Assembly (NCBI GenBank): GCA_947177825.1
Contig: CAMWWA010000013.1
Location: 1-15,684 of the forward strand
Reading direction: 5' to 3'
DNA from: an uncultured Clostridia bacterium
GTDB taxonomy: Bacteria; Bacillota; Clostridia; Christensenellales; Borkfalkiaceae
Length of the DNA: 15,684 nucleotides
Each line of letters starts with the position of its first letter. Position 1 is the first letter of the stretch. The translations under genes and the position numbers were made by a program. This document shows, in pieces, positions 6,121-12,986 of this stretch. The notes below the pieces were generated by a model, which ran no database searches, was not told the DNA's origin, and saw only the letters and a list, made by a program, of their open reading frames with translations.

Positions 6121-6711
6121 TCAGTCGTTGATGCCGCCTTCCAGCTCGTCCAGGGTAAGGTTGAAGCTCTTTATAAAGTTCTTCATAAAGTACTCGACCT
6201 CGGGCATGTTGCGCGCGCGCAAATCCGCCTCTATACTCTTTTTTGCTTTCTCGAATTCGGAGTTGCCGCAGCGCTGCTCTTCCAGGCACTTGATATACGC
6301 CGCCAGCCTGTCCGCCGCCTTTACGATTTTATGCTCCGCACTCTCCGTGTCGGGCTTGACGCAGAGAGTAATTTCCCCCACCAGCTCGGGGGGCAGCATC
6401 TTTAAAAGTTTGTTGCACGCTTCGTCCTCCAGCCCCTTGTAGGCGCCCTGAATGGACTTGTTGAAATATTTTATGGGCGTGGGCAAGTCGCCCGTTAAAA
6501 CCTCCGCGCACTCGTGGTAGACGGCGTACATAACGCATTTTTCCGCGTCTACGGTGCCGTTATAAATTTTGTTGTTGATTAAGGCGAGCGCGTGCGCAAG
6601 CATTGCCACCTGCTGGGAATGCTCCATAATGTTTTCGTCGCGCACCGAACGCATGAGCGACCACCTTCTTATATACTTCATTCTGTCCATAAACGCGTAA
6701 AAGTTGTACAT
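6121..6711 (-). CDS. yfbR: YfbR-like HD-family 5'-deoxynucleotidase (HD changed to HE)
   Basis: This 196-residue protein resembles E. coli YfbR (199 residues) along its full length. YfbR is a metal-dependent enzyme that removes phosphate from dNMPs. Landmarks are KYIRRWSLMRSVRDENIMEH (His31), EVLTGDLPTPIKYFN (69-83), AADRLAAYIKCLEE (Asp134) and the closing DLRARNMPEVEYFM. The HD dyad itself reads His66-Glu67 (codon GAG at about 6512-6514), where YfbR has His-Asp, so a metal ligand is conservatively changed. I chose the ATG at 6711, which has AGGAGA 8 bases before it; an upstream GTG at 6729 lies at or before the predicted transcription start. It is a single gene, divergent from thiT. Activity is uncertain because of the substitution. 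Confidence 0.9.
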   Translation of the reverse strand: MYNFYAFMDRMKYIRRWSLMRSVRDENIMEHSQQVAMLAHALALINNKIYNGTVDAEKCVMYAVYHECAEVLTGDLPTPIKYFNKSIQGAYKGLEDEACNKLLKMLPPELVGEITLCVKPDTESAEHKIVKAADRLAAYIKCLEEQRCGNSEFEKAKKSIEADLRARNMPEVEYFMKNFIKSFNLTLDELEGGIND

Positions 6712-6731
6712 TTCAATTCTCCTGTTCACCC

Positions 6732-6760
6732 ATTATATTACAATTGCCGCTAAAATTCAA
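6732..6760 (-). promoter_or_regulatory. Promoter of the yfbR-like gene
   Basis: On the minus strand TTGAAT (6755-6760), 17 bases, then TATAAT (6732-6737). Its -35 box directly abuts the thiT -35 box on the other strand, leaving no base between them. Confidence 0.85.
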
Positions 6761-6789
6761 TTGACTTTGCGTACTTTTGGTAATATAAT
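6761..6789 (+). promoter_or_regulatory. Promoter of thiT and its riboswitch leader
   Basis: TTGACT (6761-6766), a 17-base spacer and a perfect TATAAT (6784-6789). Transcription should begin near 6796, a few bases before the THI-box aptamer and about 175 bases before the thiT start codon. Confidence 0.9.
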
Positions 6790-6805
6790 TTTATCACAAT
6801 ATAAT

Positions 6806-6893
6806 AACCGTCGGGGGTGTTGCGGAAAATTTTATAATCCGCGGCTGAGATTATACCCTTTGAATCGGCAACGTAATGGTTGAGCGATAGTAC
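6806..6893 (+). promoter_or_regulatory. TPP (THI-box) riboswitch, diverged in its 3' half
   Basis: The 5' half matches the THI box well: GGGGGTG (6813-6819), a P3 hairpin GCGGA/TCCGC (6822-6826 with 6838-6842), then CTGAGA (6845-6850) and TACCCTTTGAA (6854-6864). The 3' half keeps the P5 hairpin CAAC-GTAATG-GTTG and the GCG that follows it, but the usual CCTGATCTGG and TAGGGA strings are replaced, with ATCG/CGAT as a possible P4. No ordinary P1 is seen. The gene behind it is a thiamine transporter, which fits thiamin pyrophosphate sensing. Identification is good, ligand specificity is inferred. Confidence 0.82.
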
Positions 6894-6950
6894 CAAAGAA
6901 GTGTTTTCTTTGCACCCCGAAATTCTACGTTTCGGGGTGCTTAAAATTTT
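6894..6950 (+). terminator. Attenuator hairpins between riboswitch and thiT
   Basis: GCACCCCGAAA (6912-6922) pairs perfectly with TTTCGGGGTGC (6930-6940), followed by TTAAAATTTT, an imperfect T-run. A smaller hairpin CAAAGAA/TTCTTTG (6894-6900 with 6906-6912) precedes it. The terminator's left arm CACCCCGA can alternatively pair with TCGGGGGTG (6811-6819) in aptamer stem P2, which gives a simple ligand-controlled switch: with ligand the aptamer holds P2 and the terminator forms. Confidence 0.75.
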
Positions 6951-6970
6951 ACGGCGGTTGAGGAGGTTTT

Positions 6971-8254
6971 ATGTTTCACTTTTCACTCTTGGCGTCCTCG
7001 TTCTGGTCGAAAATCAAGAACTACTTCGCCAATTTCGACGGAGCAACCAACATCTGCCGTACCGTTTTTCTGTGGCTGACTCTGGCTTTGACTGTTGCGT
7101 TTATCGTATGCAAGTTTTCCATAAAAAAGGACAAACAGCCAAAGGTAAACAAGATTTCGCTGATAGTAGCGATAGATTACGCCTTTGCAACGATTGTCAC
7201 CTTTGCCGTGTGCTCGTTCGTAGAGGACGATATAGTTGCAATCAGCTTCTATCCCCTGCTCGTGTGCGTAATAGTTGCAGTCGTAGGCGCGCTGTTAATT
7301 GCGGTTAAACCCTGCAAGGCGACCAAGATAGCCGTTCCCTCGGTTATAGCCGCCGCTTTCGTAGCTGCGCTCGTCTGCCTTATCGTATACTACACGAGCG
7401 GCGACGCTTCGGAATGGAACTGGATTTCCAAGGACGACGTAAACAGCGTGGGACTTTACGTTTCCGCGGCGGTGCTCGTCGCGGGAATTGCTCTGCTCGC
7501 ATTCTTTTCCGACAGGGGCGCAAAGGGCTTCGATTCGCGCTCGCTTGCGTTTGCCGCAGTGTGCGTCGCTCTTTCCTTCGCACTCTCCTACGTAAGGTTC
7601 TTCAAAATGCCTATGGGCGGAAGTATAACGTTTGCTTCCATGCTTCCCGTAATGCTCTACTCATATATGTTCGGCACGAGAAAGGGCGTGGTTGCGGGAT
7701 TGATTTACGGCGTTCTTCAAGCGGTTCAGGACCCTTGGATTTTGCACCCCGCGCAGTTCCTTTTGGACTACGGTGCGGCATTTGCGGCTATCGGTCTTAC
7801 GGGCTGCATAAAGGGCTTTAAGGTATTCAACGGCAAGGCGCGCACCCAATTTACTTTGGGCGCGATTATCGCGGGAACGCTGAGATTTATTTCCCACTTC
7901 TTTTCGGGTGCGTTCGCGTTCGGTTCGGCGGGCGCGGGGTATGCGGAGGAGTTCGGTATTTCCGCACTTTCCAACGTGTATTTTTACAGCTTTGTATACC
8001 AGTGTTTATACGTCATTCCCGAAATCATCATCGTCACGGTTGTAGGCGTTATTATACTTTCTTCCAAGAATCTTTTAAAGCAGATTGAAAGGTATTCAAA
8101 CCAAAGCGGTAAAACGGCGAAAGCAAAGAAAGCCGAACTTGAAGAGGTTGTAAAAAGACTTGACGAGAGCGAATTCGTTAAGAAAATGGAAGAGGATATT
8201 GCGATTGCGGAAAGCGAAGAGCAGAACGCGACCGAAAACAAGACGGAAGAATAA
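6971..8254 (+). CDS. thiT: Thiamine ECF transporter S component ThiT with extra N-terminal membrane domain
   Basis: The C-terminal part (about 188-372) is the six-helix thiamine-binding S component ThiT, which captures thiamine and works with the ECF ATPase/EcfT module. It shows PMGGSITFASMLPVMLYS (214-231), GLIYGVLQ (243-250), WILHPAQFLLDYGAAFAAIG (256-275) and RFISHFFSG (305-313), all typical of the family. ThiT is normally about 180-200 residues. This protein has 427, because some 185 residues with five predicted membrane helices (about 31-48, 62-82, 91-112, 120-141 and 160-180) come first and a charged coiled-coil-like tail (378-427) comes last. The start is fixed by AGGAGG (6961-6966). 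The riboswitch in front supports thiamine uptake. No ECF ATPase genes are in the window. Confidence 0.93.
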   Translation: MFHFSLLASSFWSKIKNYFANFDGATNICRTVFLWLTLALTVAFIVCKFSIKKDKQPKVNKISLIVAIDYAFATIVTFAVCSFVEDDIVAISFYPLLVCVIVAVVGALLIAVKPCKATKIAVPSVIAAAFVAALVCLIVYYTSGDASEWNWISKDDVNSVGLYVSAAVLVAGIALLAFFSDRGAKGFDSRSLAFAAVCVALSFALSYVRFFKMPMGGSITFASMLPVMLYSYMFGTRKGVVAGLIYGVLQAVQDPWILHPAQFLLDYGAAFAAIGLTGCIKGFKVFNGKARTQFTLGAIIAGTLRFISHFFSGAFAFGSAGAGYAEEFGISALSNVYFYSFVYQCLYVIPEIIIVTVVGVIILSSKNLLKQIERYSNQSGKTAKAKKAELEEVVKRLDESEFVKKMEEDIAIAESEEQNATENKTEE

Positions 8255-8264
8255 TTTACAACGA

Positions 8265-8292
8265 AAAAAAGCGCCCTGCGGGGCGCTTTTTT
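8265..8292. terminator. Bidirectional terminator between thiT and rseP
   Basis: AAAAAAGCGCCC (8265-8276) pairs perfectly with GGGCGCTTTTTT (8281-8292) around a TGCG loop. It serves the convergent thiT and dxr-rseP units; the rseP stop codon begins only 2 bases away. Confidence 0.95.
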
Positions 8293-8293
8293 A

Positions 8294-9409
8294 TTAACAT
8301 CGTGTGAATTGCAATATATCGACGAGCACCGCAAAGCCCAGAATGAGCGCAAAGCCAACGGCGTGAATAACCGCCTCCACCTTGCGCGGCACGGGCTTTT
8401 TGAATATCCACTCGATAACGCAGAAGACCACCTTGCTGCCGTCCAGCGCGGGTATGGGCAACAGATTGAAAACGGCAAGGTTGACGCCTATATACGCCGC
8501 GACCTGCAAAAAGCTTTGGAAGCCCTGCACGGCAATCGCGCCCGTCTGCCTTATGGTGGTTACCGGTCCGCCCATCGCGCTTATGCCCAGGTTGCCCGTC
8601 AAAAGCTCGCCAAGCACCTTGAATATCGTGCCCGCCGTCTTGAACGAATAGCCTAACGACCGCCCTATCGTTCCGAAAAACGAAAAGCGGCAGTTCTGCG
8701 CGGTGACGCACCAGTACAGGTTGCCGTCCTCCGCCTCGTACGTATCCGAGCCGAGCGCGCGCCACAGCTTGCTTATTTCGGACGAATTTTTAAAGTTGCA
8801 GTCGGTGCGCAGCTTGACTTCCACGCGCTGTTTCTCGCCGCCGCGCAGCACGTCGAAGTTCACGCTCTCCCCCTCGGTCTTGCCCTTCAGGGCAAAAATC
8901 AAATCGGTTGCAAAGTAAGCGTTTCTGCCCTCCACGCCTAAAATGACGTCGCCTTCCATAAGCGAATACTGCGCGGTGTACTGCTCGTGGGGAAGCATTG
9001 CGCCCATCTTATAGCACGGCTGCCCGTAGGCGAAAAACCCGACGATTACCAGAAGGAGCGCGACCACATAGTTCATAAGCGCGCCGCTTATAAGCACTAT
9101 AATGCGCTGCCACGGCTTTTTGCTGTTGAAGGAATCGGGTTCCGCCTGCTCGCCGTCCTCGCCCTCGAACGCGCAGAAGCCGCCCAAAGGAAAGGCGCGG
9201 ACCGAAAAAACCGTTCCGCGCTTTTTGCCCTTGCGCTTAAACAGCGCAGGTCCGAAACCGATGGCGAACTCGTTAATCTTAAACCCAAGTATTCTGCCCG
9301 AAATGAAGTGCCCGAATTCGTGCACGCATATCATGAACAGCAGGATTAAGATTGCAAGCAGTACCGACAGTATTATACCGCCGACGCCCGACACGAGCAA
9401 ATTTGCCAT
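8294..9409 (-). CDS. rseP: Site-2 intramembrane zinc metalloprotease RseP/RasP
   Basis: This 371-residue membrane protein is a site-2 protease that cuts transmembrane anti-sigma factors and leftover signal peptides within the membrane. The zinc motif HEFGH is at 30-34 in the first helix, followed by GFGPALFKRKGKKRG and RAFPLGGFCAFEGE, then the second helix, one PDZ-like domain (about 135-205), and the second active-site motif NLLPIPALDG (315-324) with the aspartate ligand. The residue after LDG is serine where glycine is usual, which should not affect catalysis. The start overlaps the dxr stop by one base (TAATG), with AGAGG inside the end of dxr, so translation is coupled. The ispG gene that often follows is absent; a terminator ends the operon. 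Confidence 0.97.
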   Translation of the reverse strand: MANLLVSGVGGIILSVLLAILILLFMICVHEFGHFISGRILGFKINEFAIGFGPALFKRKGKKRGTVFSVRAFPLGGFCAFEGEDGEQAEPDSFNSKKPWQRIIVLISGALMNYVVALLLVIVGFFAYGQPCYKMGAMLPHEQYTAQYSLMEGDVILGVEGRNAYFATDLIFALKGKTEGESVNFDVLRGGEKQRVEVKLRTDCNFKNSSEISKLWRALGSDTYEAEDGNLYWCVTAQNCRFSFFGTIGRSLGYSFKTAGTIFKVLGELLTGNLGISAMGGPVTTIRQTGAIAVQGFQSFLQVAAYIGVNLAVFNLLPIPALDGSKVVFCVIEWIFKKPVPRKVEAVIHAVGFALILGFAVLVDILQFTRC

Positions 9410-10545
9410 TATACCTCTTCAATAATTTTAAGCGCGCCCTCCCTTGCGCGGGCGTCCGCCTCTTTAAGCTGCGGATAGCTTTCTATCCGCATATTCACGG
9501 TCGATTGAACGACTTTATCCGCAACCGTATAAATATCCGTAAAGCGCAGGCGCCCCTGTAAGAACGCGTTTACCGCAATTTCGCTTGCGGCGTTCAGCGC
9601 CGCGGGAAGAATTCCCCCCGCCTCTCCGCACGACAACGCCAGGTCGTACAAAGGATAGTCCTTGCGTACGAGCGGCTGAAAATCCAGCGAGAGCGCCTTG
9701 GAAAAGTCAAGCTGCTTCAAGTCGCAGTCCAGCCTTTCGGGATATGTAAGCGCAAGCTGTATGGGCAGCTCCATAGTGGGGTATGACGTCTGCGCCAGCG
9801 TGGCGCCGTCGGCAAACTGCACCATGGAATGCACTATGCTCTGCGGATGAATTACCGCCGTAATTTTGTCGTAGGGCGCGCCATACAGGTGGTGCGCCTC
9901 TATCACCTCGTAGCCCTTGTTCAGAAGGGTTGCGCTGTCTATCGTAATCTTAGCGCCCATCTTCCAGGTAGGGTGTGCGAGAGCCTCTGCAGGCGAAACG
10001 TTGGCAAGACTGTTCCAGGCTCTGCCGCGGAAAGGACCGCCGCTTGCCGTAATAACCAGGCGCGCAAAGTCCGCGTTGCGGTTGAAGTTAAGGCACTGCC
10101 AGATTGCCGAATGTTCGCTGTCGACGGGCATAATTTCGCCAATCTTAGGCATAATCAAATCGCCGCCGCACACAAGCGTTTCCTTGTTGGCAAGCGCGAG
10201 CGGGATATTCAGTTCCGCCGCTTTAAGGCTGTATTTAAGCCCAGCAAAACCGCCGCACGCAACGACTATGACGTCGGCGCCGCACTCTTCCAGAGCTTTA
10301 AGCGCGCCGTCCTCCCCCGAAAGAAGGGTAACGCCCGCGGGCACTCCGCCCAAGCTCTTTGCCGCTTCCTCACAGGTAAGCGCGGCGTACTGCGGCTTCA
10401 ACTCGTTAATCTGCCTTGCAAAGACCTGCGTTGAGCTGTTTGCGACGAGCGCGACAATCTTAAAGCGCGAGGAATAGCGTTGAACGACGTTTATTACCTG
10501 TCTGCCGATTGAACCCGTACTGCCGACGAGAGCGATTTTCTTCAT
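9409..10545 (-). CDS. dxr: 1-deoxy-D-xylulose 5-phosphate reductoisomerase
   Basis: This 378-residue enzyme carries out the NADPH-dependent conversion of deoxyxylulose phosphate to methylerythritol phosphate, the committed step of the MEP isoprenoid pathway. The nucleotide-binding motif GSTGSIGRQV is at 8-17, ALANKETLVCGG at 117-128, the metal ligands in PVDSEHSA (Asp142 and Glu144), ASGGPFRG (167-174), and LLNKGYEVIEAHHLYG with the third ligand Glu213. The length is close to the usual 380-400. The start is fixed by the MKKIALVGSTGS terminus, but there is no Shine-Dalgarno sequence and a TATAAT lies only 4 bases before the ATG. It overlaps rseP by one base. Products feed the UppS reaction encoded upstream. 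Confidence 0.98.
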   Translation of the reverse strand: MKKIALVGSTGSIGRQVINVVQRYSSRFKIVALVANSSTQVFARQINELKPQYAALTCEEAAKSLGGVPAGVTLLSGEDGALKALEECGADVIVVACGGFAGLKYSLKAAELNIPLALANKETLVCGGDLIMPKIGEIMPVDSEHSAIWQCLNFNRNADFARLVITASGGPFRGRAWNSLANVSPAEALAHPTWKMGAKITIDSATLLNKGYEVIEAHHLYGAPYDKITAVIHPQSIVHSMVQFADGATLAQTSYPTMELPIQLALTYPERLDCDLKQLDFSKALSLDFQPLVRKDYPLYDLALSCGEAGGILPAALNAASEIAVNAFLQGRLRFTDIYTVADKVVQSTVNMRIESYPQLKEADARAREGALKIIEEV

Positions 10546-10549
10546 ATTT

Positions 10550-10580
10550 ATTATACCCGTAAAAAATTATTTAATGTCAG
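10550..10580 (-). promoter_or_regulatory. Candidate promoter abutting the dxr start codon
   Basis: On the minus strand TATAAT (10550-10555) lies 4 bases before the dxr ATG. CTGACA (10575-10580) is 19 bases further upstream, or TGACAT 18 bases. If used, transcription would start at or very near the start codon. Confidence 0.5.
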
Positions 10581-10587
10581 TTTGATT

Positions 10588-10615
10588 AAAGAAAAAGGAG
10601 GCATACGCCACCTTT
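10588..10615 (-). terminator. Intrinsic terminator between cdsA and dxr
   Basis: On the minus strand AAAGGTGGC, a GTAT loop and GCCTCCTTT form a 9-position stem with one mismatch (10594-10615), followed by TTCTTT, making a T-rich tail with the stem's last bases. It lies after the cdsA stop and before the dxr promoter, splitting the gene cluster. Confidence 0.75.
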
Positions 10616-10641
10616 ACCTTATTATGTGAAATTGCCGCAAA

Positions 10642-11604
10642 TTACAGGAGCATAAAGCAAACGACCACCGACACCGATGCGAACAGCATACTGTCGAACC
10701 TGTCCAGAACGCCGCCGTGCCCCGGCAGAATGTTGCCCATATCCTTTATGCCGCATCTGCGCTTTATCGCGCTTTCGAACAAATCGCCGAGCTGCGCGAA
10801 AATTGCCGTGGGCAGAGAGAACAGTATAAGCACGACCACCTTGGGAACCGGTCCCGAATATGCGAAGTCGAGCGCGCCCGAATATTCGCAGATTACCCAC
10901 ACGAGCACCGCCGAAACTATGCCGCCGAGTACGCCGCCTACCGCGCCTATAACAGTCTTGTTGGGGCTTGTGTGCGGCGCCAGCTTTAAGGGCAGAAGCT
11001 TGCCGAACAGCTTGCCGAACAGAAACGCGCCCGTATCCACGAAGGGCACAAGCATAAACAGCATTAAAACGGCAACCTCGGAATTGACCATAAAATGGTT
11101 TATGTTGGGGCCCACGCTTGCCAGCGCACCGCAGTAAAGAAGGCACAGTTCGGCATACGCCGTACTTTTAAGGTCGCTCCTTTCGTGGTCGAAAACGGTG
11201 AGCGAAGCGACGACCATTGCGCCGATACTGCCTATCGCCAGCATAACCACAAGCGAATCGGCGCCGGGCAATGCGGTTTTGCCAATCAGAATCGAAACGA
11301 TTTTACCTATTACGAACCCGGGAATAAGCAGCGCGCAGGTGACGATTACCACCCACCTCTGCGCATTCGATATTCCGCCCGTCGCGGACGTGGACGGCTG
11401 TTCGCCTTCCGCCGCCTTTTTGTGTACGCCAAGCGCGCGCGTAAATTCGTACGCGCCTATCGCCGAAATAGCCCAAAAAAGTATATCCACGCCTATCGCG
11501 CCGTAATCTATGCCGTTAGACGCAACGGGTATGAGTAATTTCATAACCAGCAGCCCGACCATGACTATGACGTAGCATATGCCGGTTATAAACCTTTTTT
11601 TCAT
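10642..11604 (-). CDS. cdsA: Phosphatidate cytidylyltransferase (CDP-diglyceride synthase)
   Basis: This 320-residue membrane enzyme joins CTP and phosphatidic acid to give CDP-diacylglycerol, the precursor of phospholipids. About eight hydrophobic helices are seen. The C-terminal family signature is clear: SAIKRRCGIKDMGNILPGHG, followed by GVLDRFDS. Upstream, VDTGAFLFGKLFGK carries the conserved aspartate. The segment usually reading SPKKTwEG is SPNKTVIG, so a commonly conserved glutamate is isoleucine. A 25-residue polar, variable loop after the second helix (about 64-80) makes it longer than most. Its AAAGGAG site overlaps the uppS stop codon region and the gap is 13 bases. It is last of pyrH-frr-uppS-cdsA and is followed by a terminator. 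Confidence 0.96.
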   Translation of the reverse strand: MKKRFITGICYVIVMVGLLVMKLLIPVASNGIDYGAIGVDILFWAISAIGAYEFTRALGVHKKAAEGEQPSTSATGGISNAQRWVVIVTCALLIPGFVIGKIVSILIGKTALPGADSLVVMLAIGSIGAMVVASLTVFDHERSDLKSTAYAELCLLYCGALASVGPNINHFMVNSEVAVLMLFMLVPFVDTGAFLFGKLFGKLLPLKLAPHTSPNKTVIGAVGGVLGGIVSAVLVWVICEYSGALDFAYSGPVPKVVVLILFSLPTAIFAQLGDLFESAIKRRCGIKDMGNILPGHGGVLDRFDSMLFASVSVVVCFMLL

Positions 11605-11617
11605 TACCTAAACTCCT

Positions 11618-12313
11618 TTAAACCTTGCCGAAGCGCCTTGCACGCGCCGAGTAATTTGCCAATGCCTTATCGAATTTAGCGTTTGTGAAATCAGGAAAAA
11701 GCACGTCGGTGAAGTAGAGCTCCGCATACGCCGCCTGCCATAGAAGAAAGTTGGAAAGCCTCAGCTCTCCCCCCGTCCTGATAATAAAATCGGGGTCGGG
11801 TATGCCGCGCGTGTACAGGAGCGAGGAAAAGCCGTCCTCGTCTACCTCTCTATTATTTTTAACGGCAAGGTTTGCCGCCTGCACAATCTCGTCCCTGGCG
11901 CCGTAGCCCAGCGCCATAATGAAAGTAAAGTCCGCGGTTTCGGGCGATTTTTCAAGTGATTTTTCAATCACTTCCCTAACGTCGACGGGCAGCAACGAAA
12001 GGTTGCCCACGACCTTTACGGTAGCTCCGCGCGCAACCAGCTTTTCAACGTTGGGCTGAAAATTCTTTTTGATGAGCGCGAACATTTTATCCAGTTCGTC
12101 CTGCGGACGGGAAAGATTTTCGGTGGAAAGCGCGTACACGGTAAGATAGCGCACGCCAGACTGCTTTGCTTTTTCGGCAAGCGAAATCATGCGCTTCATG
12201 CCCGCGCTGTGTCCCGCGGCGCCGGGAAGCAGGCGCTTTTTCGCCCACCGCCTGTTGCCGTCCATTATAATACCCACGTGACGGGGTACGTTTAAAACTT
12301 CTTTATCAACCAT
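11618..12313 (-). CDS. uppS: Undecaprenyl diphosphate synthase (cis-prenyltransferase)
   Basis: This 231-residue soluble enzyme extends farnesyl diphosphate with eight isopentenyl units to give the C55 carrier lipid for peptidoglycan. HVGIIMDGNRRWAK (12-25) includes the catalytic Asp18, YALSTENLSRP (60-70) the substrate-binding loop, YGARDEIVQA (137-146) and DPDFIIRTGGELRLSNFLLW (173-192) the C-terminal signature. RTGGE and LGYGAR are mild variants of the common RTSGE and LNYGGR. It is slightly shorter than the usual 240-250. No clear Shine-Dalgarno sequence precedes the ATG, which is unlike its neighbours. It lies 64 bases after frr and 13 before cdsA. Confidence 0.97.
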   Translation of the reverse strand: MVDKEVLNVPRHVGIIMDGNRRWAKKRLLPGAAGHSAGMKRMISLAEKAKQSGVRYLTVYALSTENLSRPQDELDKMFALIKKNFQPNVEKLVARGATVKVVGNLSLLPVDVREVIEKSLEKSPETADFTFIMALGYGARDEIVQAANLAVKNNREVDEDGFSSLLYTRGIPDPDFIIRTGGELRLSNFLLWQAAYAELYFTDVLFPDFTNAKFDKALANYSARARRFGKV

Positions 12314-12363
12314 TTTTTGCAGAGATTAGCTTGCCTGTCCCGAAAGCAATTAAAGGACTTGGC

Positions 12364-12380
12364 TGAGGCGACACGCCTCA
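12364..12380 (-). other. Hairpin containing the frr stop codon
   Basis: TGAGGCG and CGCCTCA form a perfect 7-bp stem with a three-base loop, and the first three bases on the minus strand are the frr TGA stop codon. No T-run follows, so it is not an intrinsic terminator; it may stabilise or process the frr-uppS message, or be chance. Confidence 0.5.
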
Positions 12381-12947
12381 CACCGTCATAATTTCTTTTT
12401 CTTTGGCGGTAACGGTTGCGTCTACCTTGGAAACCGCGTCGGCAACCAGTTTTTCAACTTCCTTTTCGCCTGCGGCAAATTCATCTTCGGAAATGGTCTT
12501 GTCGTTCTTTAACTTCTTTAATCCGTCCATAGCGTCGCGGCGCACGTTGCGCTGCGCAATCTTCGCGTCCTCGCCCATCTTTTTAATCTGCTTAACGAGG
12601 TCGCGGCGGCGCTCTTCGGTGAGCTCGGGGAATACCAGCCTTATCACCTTGCCGTCGTTTGTGGGCGTAAGCCCTATGTTGGAAATCTGAATTGCCTTTT
12701 CGATTCCCTTAAGCGCCGAAACGTCCCACGGGGAAATGACCAGGCATCTGCCTTCCTGCACGGAGACGTTTGCCATCTGCGTAACGGGTGTCATTGCGCC
12801 GTAGTAATCGACGGTCACCTTGTCGAGAATGTGGGGATTTGCGCGCCCTGCACGGATAGTCGCAAAATCCTCCTTAAGTACCGAAACCGCCTTTTCCAGC
12901 TTGTCGTCGAGAATAAGTATAATTTCCTCAATAAGCTCGTTTTCCAT
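12378..12947 (-). CDS. frr: Ribosome recycling factor
   Basis: This 189-residue protein is RRF, which with EF-G splits the post-termination ribosome. The conserved patterns are DFATIRAGRANPHILDKVTV (27-46) with the functional arginine-rich turn, VDYYGAMTPVTQMANVSV, and the C-terminal coiled-coil TEERRRDLVKQIKKMGEDAK leading to AQRNVRRDAMDGLKKL. Length is normal (about 185). GGGAG lies 9 bases before the ATG. It follows pyrH by 39 bases as in most bacteria. The stop codon is embedded in a 7-bp hairpin. Identity is secure. Confidence 0.98.
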   Translation of the reverse strand: MENELIEEIILILDDKLEKAVSVLKEDFATIRAGRANPHILDKVTVDYYGAMTPVTQMANVSVQEGRCLVISPWDVSALKGIEKAIQISNIGLTPTNDGKVIRLVFPELTEERRRDLVKQIKKMGEDAKIAQRNVRRDAMDGLKKLKNDKTISEDEFAAGEKEVEKLVADAVSKVDATVTAKEKEIMTV

Positions 12948-12986
12948 AATTATCGTCTCCCGAATAAAATTTTTCTTTGTTATAAA

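Noticed and set aside
6712..6729. GTG start six codons upstream for the YfbR-like protein
   Set aside because: It is at or before the predicted transcription start, and the AGGAGA site is placed correctly for the ATG at 6711.
6880..7308. Plus-strand frame of 142 codons over the riboswitch end and thiT start
   Set aside because: Arginine/cysteine-rich out-of-frame reading of thiT with no binding site; the thiT frame carries the family motifs.
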